DNA of 64,000 nucleotides from Telmatactis stephensoni. Lineage: Eukaryota > Cnidaria > Anthozoa > Actiniaria > Isophelliidae. Numbering within the stretch: the first letter of the stretch is position 1; every line of letters starts with the position of its first letter. The notes under the pieces are model-generated. The model ran no database searches. It was not told the DNA's origin and saw nothing but the letters and a program-made list of their open reading frames with translations. The position numbers were made by a program, and so were the translations under genes. Shown piece by piece: positions 1 through 8,739 of the stretch. Location of the stretch: NCBI GenBank assembly GCA_029948255.1, contig JALIZF010001715.1, positions 523,501 through 587,500 of the forward strand, in the 5' to 3' direction.

Positions 1-709
1 AAATTAAGCCTAAATTATAAATCTTCAATCACTTGATGTCAACTTTTGAGGCTGTTATTGAGCATTGAGCATGAATTATTTTCGGGAGTTTGAGAAATCA
101 GTCAGAAAAGAGAGGTCCTAAGTGTCCTTTACAGTTGAGCTATTTTTTCTGGATGCCAACTTAACAATTTTACTCATGTATATGCATACAACAATGAATC
201 TTATAATTATAATATTGTAAAACCTTCAAGATAAGATAGATCTGCATTGAAGGAGGGATCAGACCTAACATCAAGATGCTAGCTAAGCATGTTAATTATA
301 TTTATCCTGAAATTTAACAGCCAGAACTTTTGAAAAAAGTTAAATGGATTGTGTGTTTATGTCTGTTTGCCAACACACGTACTGGGCACTTCCTAACTTA
401 ATTACTAGGTAAGTTAAGAAGTGTACAGTCTGTTGCAGGCACCCCACTCTTGTATATATTTATAGACCCTTGCTATTACGGAAACTAAATGACAATCCAA
501 AGGGTGTCCACTATAATGAGAGGTGATAAAGTCAACTAAATTGCCATCTTTTCCATTATTCTCATAGATTTGCAACCACTATACATGAGGGTTTCCTAGC
601 AACTCAAACAATTTAAGCCAGCTCATATGCATAGTCCAGTATTTGGAGATGGTGTTTATTAGATGCTATTAGTGAAGTGATATCAATAACTTCCAGGCTA
701 TGATATGTA
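1..709. other. AT-rich flank without recognised gene
   Basis: No ORF of note, conserved exon or clear repeat was recognised here. It is the left flank of the LTR element that begins at 710. Its last four bases, TGTA (706-709), are the left copy of the target site duplication. Confidence 0.6.
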
Positions 710-1518
710 TGTTACACAACAGAATTATACGAATTATCCTTCGACACTTTTGGGAATATATTTTACTCATTTCGCTTGTATCTTTAACATTTTGAAATAT
801 GTCTATCCTAGGTTATATCTATATCTATTCAACATGGTTCACTGAGGTTTTATTATTGTATTATTATCGGGTAATTAATCAAGGTGTCTTGGTGTTAGTT
901 AAGCCTATTTAGGTTTTCCCCTTTCCCCTAAGTTATTTGCTTTTGCTACTTGCTTTTTAGCACTCTCCAAGCTTTCTACATGTTCCGGTTTACTTTTAGG
1001 TGATTTTCGGCAACGCCTCTAGAACGTATATCCTCGTAGCACTGAACTGGGGTACACCTGCTGTGGGCGTAAACTCTAGTTGGAGAACGCACTCCCCCTG
1101 TTCACCTACGATGCCTTGACACCTTTTTCAACTTTAGGACATAAGTTTTTGGAAGAAGTACTGAACTCACCATGGAAATATTTATACCAATAGTAGCAGA
1201 ATAATTTTTACTCTGCATTGTTGTAAGTTTCATGTATTTCTTTGTTAAGAACAGTACCCCTTCCTTTGATAAGAGTTTTTCGATAAACATGTTTATTTCA
1301 CAATCTGTACAGGGAGAAATGGTCCTCGTTACTACGAGCATTAACCAATCACGGTCCTCGTAGAAATGACGTCAAATCTTGCCTGTCAATCAACTAGTTT
1401 TCTTACTTAAGCTTGTGAATTATAGAGTTGAGTAGTATTGGAGTTGTACTGAAGTTAAGAGCAATAACAATAAACCATCAAGACACAGTCCAAGTCTCTA
1501 CTGAGTAGTCCTCTTACA
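710..1518 (+). repeat. 5' long terminal repeat
   Basis: An 809-bp LTR starting TGTTACAC and ending CTCTTACA, with the usual TG...CA ends. It matches 8740-9548 at every position compared except one. An AATAAA at 1469-1474 near the 3' end could serve as the polyadenylation signal of the R region. A 79-codon minus-strand ORF inside it recurs in the 3' LTR only because the LTR is duplicated. Confidence 0.97.
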
Positions 1519-1519
1519 G

Positions 1520-1537
1520 TGGTGGAGTTAACCTCGG
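1520..1537 (+). promoter_or_regulatory. Candidate tRNA primer-binding site
   Basis: One base after the LTR the sequence starts TGGTGGAGTTAACCTCGG. The leading TGG can pair with the 3' CCA of a tRNA, and the position fits a minus-strand primer site. I could not assign the tRNA species. Confidence 0.6.
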
Positions 1538-1548
1538 CAGGCAGTTTA

Positions 1549-1556
1549 AAAGGTAA
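1549..1556 (+). promoter_or_regulatory. Candidate leader splice donor
   Basis: AAAAG|GTAAAC just downstream of the primer-binding site is a good match to a metazoan 5' splice site; the cut would follow base 1552. Its position, after the LTR and before gag, is that of the major splice donor of retroviruses. It could join to the acceptors at 5342 and 5990. Confidence 0.45.
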
Positions 1557-2044
1557 ACCTTCAAACTATAAGCATTTTGTTGTACGTCAGCCTTAAGAAT
1601 TGTATGATCACATTGATGTTAAAAAAAAAAAAAATCAAAAAAAATTGTTCTTCAGTTATGTTTAATATGTTATGTTAAAATTCTAAATGTTCATTTAAGT
1701 TCTTTCTATTTTATCTAATATTTTTACGAATGATTTTATCGAACTTCTAAGTAATTTTTATGATCGTGCTGTTGATATTCAGTACTTAGTTTTCCGTGGA
1801 ACTTTCATTAGTGATATAGGTTGTTATTTGATTATTTGTCACCGTGCCTCGTGAAACGCGTAGAACGAAGATTTTCACTGACAGTGAATCGGAAACTGAA
1901 ACGCTTAAGACCAATTTACTTTGCAAATCTTGTAGACCCAAATCAAAATCTGCTAGTCTAAAAGTAGGCTCGTCAAAAAGACAAACACATCGTAATTCTA
2001 GTGAAACACAATTAGACACTCATTTGTTAACACACTCAAACACA

Positions 2045-3220
2045 ATGGCAGACGAAGAAGCTAGTAGTCCTGACACAAACAATTTAGAAATAGAAACATT
2101 AACAAACCGGTTTTCAGAGCTTTTAGAGCACTCGCTAGATGGAATTCGTAGGAATTTAAGGGAAATAAATGAGGAAAACACACAATCACTGTCTGCACTT
2201 AGAAACACTGTACAGGAAATACAGCCCAAAAAGGGACCTGGTATATCAAAAGTACCAATATTTTCGGGTGATGGCGAAGACGCCAATAGTTTTTTGGAAA
2301 AATTTTCAATGTACGGAAAGTTTCACAAATGGACAGATGAGGAATTTTGTCAGGCCTTACCCCTGTCGCTAACTGGAACGGCTGAAATTTGGTATACAAC
2401 TTTAGACAAAACGCAATTTACATCTTTTGATGATTTGTCCAAATTATTTAAGGATCGATTTCTGTCCTCCACTTCAAATTGGGTTTTACGCCAGCAATTG
2501 GGACAGCGCAAACAAGGCCCTAGTGAGTCATTAAATGTTTATTCAGCTGATATTAGGAAACGCTGCCAGAGACTAGGAATTCCACTCGGTGAGCAAGTAT
2601 ATCATTTCATTAACGGCCTGAGAAGTCCATTGCGCAATTATGTTATCCTACAACAGCCTAAAACACTAGAGGAAGCTGAAAATGCAGCTAGAATAAAGGA
2701 CTCTCTCGCCGAACCTAGCAATAATTTAACGGCAAGCGATGTTGTAGCTTTACAGCAAAGTTTCATAAAGGAATTGGAACAAAAGAAATTACTAAATAAG
2801 CCTAGCGTAGCCGCATACGAGCAGAAAGGTCAATCAAAAGAGGACAGAAATGACGATTCCATTAGACGAATTATTCGTGAGGAATTACGTTCTATGGGTA
2901 ACACTGGTGGGTCATCTCCCTCCCCTCGTCTTCATTTCAATTCTCGAGGTGACTTAGGCAGAGCCAATCGAACTACCGGAGGTCAGATAATATGTCATAA
3001 CTGCAAACGTGTTGGCCACCATTTTTGGAATTGTCGGTTTCCCAATTTCAGACAAACTGACAATAGACCAGAAAGTTATAGACAAGAAGGGTTTAGACCA
3101 AATAATTTCAGGTCAAATAACTATAGGCAAAATGATCCTCGTATTCCAACAACCCAGGGTGGTTTCGTTCGCTCTCAGGGACGTACCTATCAGCGGAATA
3201 ACAATCAGTCAAACTACTAA
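2045..3220 (+). CDS. gag: Gag polyprotein of the LTR element
   Basis: The first ATG of the frame is at 2045 in a favourable context (CACAATGGC); the stop TAA is at 3218-3220. The product of about 391 aa has a retrotransposon Gag-type helical core in its middle (around the segment with AEIWYTTL and LFKDRFL) and one CCHC zinc knuckle near the C-terminus, CHNCKRVGHHFWNC. A basic, Asn/Arg/Gln-rich tail follows. Gag forms the particle and packages element RNA. The frame stays open upstream to 1832, after a stop at 1829-1831, but without an ATG, so a 67-codon N-terminal extension would need a non-AUG start (GTG at 1844) or splicing. No internal stops, consistent with a young copy. Confidence 0.88.
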   Translation: MADEEASSPDTNNLEIETLTNRFSELLEHSLDGIRRNLREINEENTQSLSALRNTVQEIQPKKGPGISKVPIFSGDGEDANSFLEKFSMYGKFHKWTDEEFCQALPLSLTGTAEIWYTTLDKTQFTSFDDLSKLFKDRFLSSTSNWVLRQQLGQRKQGPSESLNVYSADIRKRCQRLGIPLGEQVYHFINGLRSPLRNYVILQQPKTLEEAENAARIKDSLAEPSNNLTASDVVALQQSFIKELEQKKLLNKPSVAAYEQKGQSKEDRNDDSIRRIIREELRSMGNTGGSSPSPRLHFNSRGDLGRANRTTGGQIICHNCKRVGHHFWNCRFPNFRQTDNRPESYRQEGFRPNNFRSNNYRQNDPRIPTTQGGFVRSQGRTYQRNNNQSNY

Positions 3221-4062
3221 GGACCTCCCAAATTTCGGGTATTGGCGGGGTCCCATTTAATTTGAACAAATACGATTATACGACACTTACTGATGACTTG
3301 AATGATAATGATCCTACAACGCAATTAGGCTCAGTTTCCAATGGTAGGGATCGTAATATTTTACGCGCAAATTACAGCCGCTCACAAAATAACTCACGAA
3401 TTGGTTTCCCGGACAATTCGCGAATCAATACTATTAGTACACAAACAGAACACGGTACACCTAATCCAATTAACAATACGACAATTAATAATCTGACTGC
3501 GACTAACTGTGAGACATTTATTTCTGATTTACCATTTATGAACGAAGAAATTATTGAAAACGACACTACTGTTATTCCTTTACATACTACAAATTCACCT
3601 ACATTATTAAAGCCTAAGTCTGTTGGCATGAATTATGACAGTATTTTAGAGCAACCCATGCTTAGTACATTTAAGCGTCAATCGGGAAACAATCAGTTGT
3701 ATAGACCCAATGTAAACACAGATGTTCACACTCAATCAAATTCACCAATAACAGTTCACAATATTCAACATGGCGTAGACAAAGTTGTGCGAAACATTAC
3801 GTTTGGTTTCGCATTATTCATTTTCATAGTTTTGCAAGTAGTATCATATTTCAGGAAATTTGTTTCCAAGTCAGTTGAGAGTTTGTTTCCAAAGATAATA
3901 GTTATGAGGGAAAATGTTGCCCATATTTTGACAAATTTTACTCGAGGAATTTTAGCATATTTAGAGAAAGAATTACATTTCAGTGATGGCCATATCGAAG
4001 TTCCTAATCAAGGTAATATAAGGCATTTAAGTGATGATCCACTCGATTTCAAAACTCGTTAG
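3202..4062 (+). CDS. Unassigned second frame after gag (start of pol or accessory ORF)
   Basis: This open frame overlaps the last 19 bases of gag in the -1 frame and runs about 286 codons with no ATG until 3538, so expression would need ribosomal frameshifting or splicing. The first two thirds are Asn/Thr/Ser-rich. A hydrophobic stretch (FGFALFIFIVLQVV) near the C-terminal third looks like a membrane segment, followed by an amphipathic region. I see no aspartic protease motif (DTG/DSG) and no RT motif. It may be a pol N-terminal part unlike known proteases, or an element-specific membrane protein. It ends at a stop overlapping the integrase remnant. Confidence 0.4.
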   Translation, partial: QSVKLLRTSQISGIGGVPFNLNKYDYTTLTDDLNDNDPTTQLGSVSNGRDRNILRANYSRSQNNSRIGFPDNSRINTISTQTEHGTPNPINNTTINNLTATNCETFISDLPFMNEEIIENDTTVIPLHTTNSPTLLKPKSVGMNYDSILEQPMLSTFKRQSGNNQLYRPNVNTDVHTQSNSPITVHNIQHGVDKVVRNITFGFALFIFIVLQVVSYFRKFVSKSVESLFPKIIVMRENVAHILTNFTRGILAYLEKELHFSDGHIEVPNQGNIRHLSDDPLDFKTR

Positions 4063-5074
4063 GGAAGTTTGTCGACTTATCAATTCTAAGAAACTAAACA
4101 CGTCATCGTACCATCCAGCTTGTAACGGTTTAGTGGAAAAGTTTAATGCCGTACTAGCTCATTCACTGTCCATGTATGTTAGCAAAGATCAGAAGGATTG
4201 GGACCTTTTCATCCCCTCAGTGCTATTTGGCTATCGCTCGTCACCATCAGCAGCTACAGGAGAATCACCTTTCTATTTGCTGTATGGGAGAGAACCTAGA
4301 TTACCATTAGATGTTGCACTTTTGCCACCTAAGAATATGACTCCTTCTATTCGTGAACATAGGGCTCGTATAGTTAGAAACATACAAACTGCACATGAAG
4401 TAGCTCGAAATAATATACAACTTGCACAATAGAGAATGAAAGACCAACATGATCGAAATGCTCGTGACCCACGATACAGTGTCGGTGATAAAGTATGGGT
4501 TTATACACCTGTTGTACCAACCGGTTTGTCAAAGAAACTTAGGCATTTGTGGCACGGGCCCTATCGCGTAGTTGAAATTTTATCTCCAGCTCATTTTGTG
4601 CTTCGAACCTGTGATAACCGCAGAGTTGCTGCAGTCATTCATGCAAGCAGACTTAAAAGGTATTACGATCCAAATGAACGGCCAATTGACCCACCTAGTG
4701 ACTTAGATGATGAAGATCAATGTTTATGTGCTGACGAAATTCCCGATGATAGTTTTGAAAATACTAACGCCACTCAGCCTACTGCTGACACTACTGACCT
4801 AGAACCTGAAGTAGTACAGACTGACACACCGATACAAACGGACGACCAAAACCTAATCAATCATGTAGATAGTGACAATGACATTGACGATAGTGAAAGC
4901 ATTTTTGAAAATGATGACGTTTACAGAGCAGAAAAACTCCTTAAGAAACGTGTCCGACGGGGGGTCACTCAATATTTAGTAAAATGGGCCAATTGCCCTA
5001 TGAAAGATGCTACCTGGGAGCCTGAAGAGCACATTCTTGATGAAGGATTGATCACTGAATTTTACTCATCATAA
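4031..5074 (+). pseudogene. pol: Pol remnant: integrase C-terminal half and chromodomain
   Basis: From about 4046 the frame matches the end of a Ty3/gypsy integrase core. The conserved segment that carries the catalytic Glu (LVEKFN) is present, followed by the FGYRSSPSAATGESPFYLLYG-type region and an SH3-like C-terminal domain (VGDKVWVYTP, LWHGPYRVVEI). The N-terminal HHCC domain, both catalytic Asp residues, RT, RNase H and protease are absent: the frame begins abruptly inside the core. An amber stop at 4430-4432 interrupts it. After an acidic linker, a chromodomain (YLVKWANCP, TWEPEEHI, aromatic cage residues visible) closes the ORF at 5074. Chromodomains steer integration to marked chromatin. 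The absent domains would have to be supplied in trans. Confidence 0.9.
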
Positions 5075-5250
5075 CCCATTTATCTTACCTTAGACTCTCT
5101 TTCTTACTCATCTCTTTCACACTTAACATAATTACATCTACATGTATTTTCACGTGCATTGAAATTGGATTGCCAGTCTGTGCCCTCACATTTTCATTTT
5201 CATACTTTTACTACATTCATGTGTTGATTGGACTTCCATATCACACTTCA

Positions 5251-5288
5251 ACAAAAAAAAAAAATGAAAAAGAAAAAAAAAAAAAATC
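5251..5288 (+). repeat. A-rich stretch between pol and RING frames
   Basis: Two runs of A, about 12 and 14 bases, are separated by a short TGAAAAAG-type spacer. It lies just upstream of the pyrimidine tract and AG that precede the RING ORF. Confidence 0.6.
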
Positions 5289-5342
5289 TTTTGTTGGACT
5301 GCCAACGCAAACAGTAATTCATAGCATTTCTCTTTTCACTAG

Positions 5343-5903
5343 ATGTCAAAACCCACCAGGCGTAAGAACTATAACCGAGACAGAAGATGGCTTGAGGAAT
5401 TCCTCAGCAGGAAATGTTTTGTATGCTATGAGCCTACTGACGAACCCTCCATTGCAGCACCATGCTGTCGGAAAAGGATCCACGAAAGCTGCCTTGAAAA
5501 AGCTTTCAACCATGCCTATATCCCTGGGGACTACAAGTGCCCATTTTGTCGCCAAGCTCTGGCGCCGTACAATGTGGACGAGCCGTTTGGGCCACCACCT
5601 ACTCGAAATGCCATCCCTTTGGGTTTCAGGCATATTACTTTTATGCCTGCCCATCCACACATTTTTCGGCAGCCAGTTGGGGAGCCCCATCCCATCCAAA
5701 TCAATGAGGACGAATTTGTCTTTGATGATGAGGAATGGGATGAGTGGGAAAATAGGCCTCGAAGGCAACAAGAAATTATTTTGCCAGAGTACCAACACCC
5801 TCCTCCACCCCCTGGTTGGGCTGAAGAGATGGACAGGATTCGCCAGTATTATGCTGCACATCCTCGGCCCACCCCTGAAAATGTTCGCTATCGTCCAGGC
5901 TAA
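5343..5903 (+). CDS. RING-finger protein carried by the LTR element
   Basis: ATG at 5343, stop at 5901-5903; 186 aa. A basic N-terminus precedes a RING-type zinc-binding module at residues 25-69: C25-x2-C28, adjacent C41-C42, H47-x2-C50 and C66-P-F-C69. This spacing is that of RING/RING-variant E3 ubiquitin ligases. The rest is acidic and Pro-rich (EWDEWENRP; PPPPPGW) with no other domain I recognise. Directly in front of the ATG is TTTCTCTTTTCACTAG, a good 3' splice site, so it could be translated from a spliced mRNA using the leader donor. RING frames are not a standard part of Ty3/gypsy elements, so this looks like an accessory gene captured from a host or virus. Ubiquitin ligase activity is inferred from the fold only. 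Confidence 0.85.
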   Translation: MSKPTRRKNYNRDRRWLEEFLSRKCFVCYEPTDEPSIAAPCCRKRIHESCLEKAFNHAYIPGDYKCPFCRQALAPYNVDEPFGPPPTRNAIPLGFRHITFMPAHPHIFRQPVGEPHPIQINEDEFVFDDEEWDEWENRPRRQQEIILPEYQHPPPPPGWAEEMDRIRQYYAAHPRPTPENVRYRPG

Positions 5904-5975
5904 GTGGTAATTGACATCTCTTTAAGCTTACAATTCCATTCATTTTACACAGTCTTCACAACACCTACACTCATT

Positions 5976-5990
5976 TTCTTTCCTTTTCAG
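5976..5990 (+). promoter_or_regulatory. Candidate splice acceptor for env mRNA
   Basis: TTTTCTTTCCTTTTCAG is followed directly by the open env frame, 22 bases before its first ATG. A long pyrimidine run ending in CAG is a strong 3' splice site and fits production of env from a spliced subgenomic RNA, as in retroviruses and errantiviruses. Confidence 0.55.
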
Positions 5991-6012
5991 TGTGATCAAT
6001 CAGACTCAAGAC

Positions 6013-8073
6013 ATGTACCTTCTCATTGTCTTCTTTCTCCCTTTCATAACGGCAAATACTAATTTTGATGCTAATGGCAAGACCATAACCTATTATCCCT
6101 CTTCACTGACACTTGCTTCTAACCCTCGACCAATATTTTTGTATCATGATACTCAAGTAATTAACTTAGCTTTAACCCTTAACAACGTTCCTTTTGGGCG
6201 AGAACAAAAAATCCAAACTTTCTGTTCCCTGGCTCAACAGCAATTCATGTCTAAGTTACTACAATCATTTCGTAAGGTCATTGAAAATATTAGGCGATTA
6301 TCCTCATTACCGGGTTTTTCTCATTTGATTGAATGTCACTTTTACCTCCGAAATTCCTATAATGCTCAAACACGTTTCCATGCTCAAATGGTTTGTCCGA
6401 ATACCTATCGCCCTTCACTCCACGAGTGTAAACGGTGGGCTCTAAAGCGATGTACTAACATCAGTCCTAATGAACGAATTTGGCTTAAAACTCAGAGTCG
6501 CACCAGGCGGTCAGCATGGGCGTGTCATTCAGGAATTTTTGGCTTGGTAAGGGCAATTTATTCAGTTTTTGGTGGTAACTGTGACTCAAATCATGTTTCA
6601 TCTATTAAAAAGACCCTACGGGATATTACAAATACTATGCAAGATGAAGCAACAATGATTCGCACGGTCAATGGCAAAACTGTTCAAATTATCAAAATGA
6701 CAGATGAATTGACTTCACGAGTAAACCAATTGAATACGGACATGAAACATTTTGACTCTACTTTGGTTGATTGGCAGAAACAACTCAACAAATTTGCGAA
6801 AAAGGACCAGTGCCATTTTAATGCCAACATGGAATTCCTTTCAAAATTTTCGCATGAGAGTAACAAAATTTTTAATTCTATTTTACGTTTTGTGGAAATT
6901 CAAGATATTATTACCCAATTTGCTCATTTGCAAATGATTGGCTATAACGATTTACCACAGTCTGTGAAATCTGCAATCTCTGCTAATTTTAAGGCACAAG
7001 ACCAACTATCTCTTTCTTCCACTATTTTAGAGGATGGATTTCCACTCTTTATCAAACCAGTTACTGAATATCGACATCTAGATCAAACTATTCAATTAAC
7101 TACTTTAACTACATTACCAATAGTCAAGTCGAAGGATTCGCTCTGTACACTTGAATCACTAACTCCAATTCGATACCAGCAGAAAAATAAATGTTACACT
7201 AGTCCAATTGCTTATAATGATCTTGTTCTAATCACTTGTCCTAAGCAAAAACTTGTAATAAAGGCTGACGTACTAACACAATGTTATAGTAGAGAAGGTA
7301 CCTACCTCTGCCCTGATTCGATCCTGGCTACCACACGAGATAGTACTTGGCTTGGTTTGAATTGGACTCCAGGCTCAAAATACAGTTTCCCACGAAACCA
7401 CGTCGCTACCAAGTGTCAAAATTTCCAGCCATTGATACATCTGGGAGGACGATTTTTCCTGTCAACCATGGAACACCGTCTTAAGCTCACGACACAAACA
7501 CTGAACATAATGCCATTAATTGTCTACCATATTCCATGCAACGAAACTTCCACACTGTTACCAACAGGTTTTGGTCAATGCCCTTCTGCGTTAACTATGT
7601 CCATTCCCATATTCAGTCGTCGGAATATCCGTTACATTCCATGGATAGTGTCCACAAACCAGTCTGCGTTAGACCTCCACTATCAATCTCTCCGTTTTGG
7701 ACCGCGACTCAAGTTTAAGAAAAAGACAATCAAAGCTCTTGATGAGACGTTCAACCGTTTGGACGGACCCTTAAACAAGAAAATCAACCAGATTAGGAAA
7801 GATATCGATTCCATCCACGAATCTTCTGACACTACGCTCTCTCAGATCATCGCTTACATTGCACTTACCTTGGCCATATTCAACCTCATCTCGCTGTGTA
7901 TCCTTATATGGATCCTTCGTCGTATTCTACGTAAAAATCCGGATTTCCGAAAAAGACCAACTGTCACATACGTCAAGGGACAAGAAACTCTCCATTTAGA
8001 ACCACAATGTCACGATTGTGGCACTCCACTTGACCCATCTGACAACGAAGAGCCAACCACCGATGAACTTTGA
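6013..8073 (+). CDS. env: Envelope-like glycoprotein of the LTR element
   Basis: The first ATG (6013) opens directly into a signal peptide (YLLIVFFLPFITA). The stop is at 8071-8073; about 686 aa. A furin-type site RTRR ends at residue 166 (6499-6510) and is followed by a Gly/Phe/hydrophobic segment resembling a fusion peptide, then a long helical, coiled-coil-prone region. Several Cys residues and N-glycosylation sequons are present. A C-terminal membrane anchor spans about residues 612-640 (IIAYIALTLAIFNLISLCIL). The short tail has a C-x2-C pair. This is the architecture of class I fusion envelopes; the cleavage site near the N-terminal quarter and the following motif resemble the F-type envelopes of errantiviruses and baculoviruses more than vertebrate retroviruses. 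No stop or frameshift seen. Whether it still functions is unknown. Confidence 0.82.
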   Translation: MYLLIVFFLPFITANTNFDANGKTITYYPSSLTLASNPRPIFLYHDTQVINLALTLNNVPFGREQKIQTFCSLAQQQFMSKLLQSFRKVIENIRRLSSLPGFSHLIECHFYLRNSYNAQTRFHAQMVCPNTYRPSLHECKRWALKRCTNISPNERIWLKTQSRTRRSAWACHSGIFGLVRAIYSVFGGNCDSNHVSSIKKTLRDITNTMQDEATMIRTVNGKTVQIIKMTDELTSRVNQLNTDMKHFDSTLVDWQKQLNKFAKKDQCHFNANMEFLSKFSHESNKIFNSILRFVEIQDIITQFAHLQMIGYNDLPQSVKSAISANFKAQDQLSLSSTILEDGFPLFIKPVTEYRHLDQTIQLTTLTTLPIVKSKDSLCTLESLTPIRYQQKNKCYTSPIAYNDLVLITCPKQKLVIKADVLTQCYSREGTYLCPDSILATTRDSTWLGLNWTPGSKYSFPRNHVATKCQNFQPLIHLGGRFFLSTMEHRLKLTTQTLNIMPLIVYHIPCNETSTLLPTGFGQCPSALTMSIPIFSRRNIRYIPWIVSTNQSALDLHYQSLRFGPRLKFKKKTIKALDETFNRLDGPLNKKINQIRKDIDSIHESSDTTLSQIIAYIALTLAIFNLISLCILIWILRRILRKNPDFRKRPTVTYVKGQETLHLEPQCHDCGTPLDPSDNEEPTTDEL

Positions 8074-8460
8074 ATATTTACTGACTCTAGCCACAATTCA
8101 CGCCACAAATGTGTCTTCAACATCTTCCTCTACAGCATTTGTCACCGAAGATGAGATATTGGTGTTTTGTTTTGACAGATGGCTATGATTCCAACAGATT
8201 ATGATACACTTCAACACTGACCACGAGAACATTCAACATGGCGGATCAATAACAACAACAACTTTCACCACAGGAAGACCAAGAACAAGACTTATACACA
8301 GGAATCCCAATTACAAGGGTATATTGACGTTACATTATTGACTTTATATTATATATTTCAGTATTTAATCAAAGACAATTCGCATAATCTCACCAAAGAA
8401 GACGACAAACAAAACGAAACACACCTAAAACAATGTCGTTTTAGATTATTTCAAATATAA

Positions 8461-8679
8461 TCACGTATTTTAATCATTTTTGCTTTCATCATTAGTATAA
8501 TCTCGTTAGTTTCGACAACAAGTACGTATATCTTATTTAGACTTCGGTCATCAATATTTTATCCACGATTAGTTGATCAAAAGATAAAGGCAATTACTTC
8601 ATCAATTACAGACAATTTAAACGGTTTATCGCCTTTAATTGCCCTTATCTTTGTGTCAGCTAGAATTCATATATGGTGA
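8461..8679 (+). other. Short ATG-less frame with a membrane-like segment, 3' of env
   Basis: A 72-codon open stretch between stops in the same reading frame number as env. It starts with a hydrophobic run (ILIIFAFIISIISLV) and ends with a second hydrophobic segment. No start codon. In composition it resembles the hydrophobic part of the frame at 3202-4062. It could be a decayed ORF or simply non-coding 3' sequence. Confidence 0.2.
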
Positions 8680-8726
8680 TGGGATTTTACTTTCTCCTTG
8701 GCTTTATCTCGACGGAGCTCGACACT

Positions 8727-8739
8727 AAGGAAGGAGAAC
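8727..8739 (+). promoter_or_regulatory. Polypurine tract
   Basis: AAGGAAGGAGAAC lies immediately 5' of the 3' LTR. It is the expected primer site for plus-strand synthesis, and its position confirms the LTR boundary at 8740. Confidence 0.85.

Noticed and set aside
1102..1341. 79-codon minus-strand ORF, repeated identically at 9132-9371
   Set aside because: It lies within the LTRs and is duplicated only because the LTR is. No domain and no independent support.
5346..5861. 171-codon minus-strand ORF opposite the RING gene
   Set aside because: Antisense shadow of the RING frame; composition is explained by the plus-strand codons.
5170..5910. 246-codon plus-strand frame overlapping the RING gene
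   Set aside because: No ATG at its start, crosses the A-rich tract, and the RING domain is in another frame with a proper ATG.
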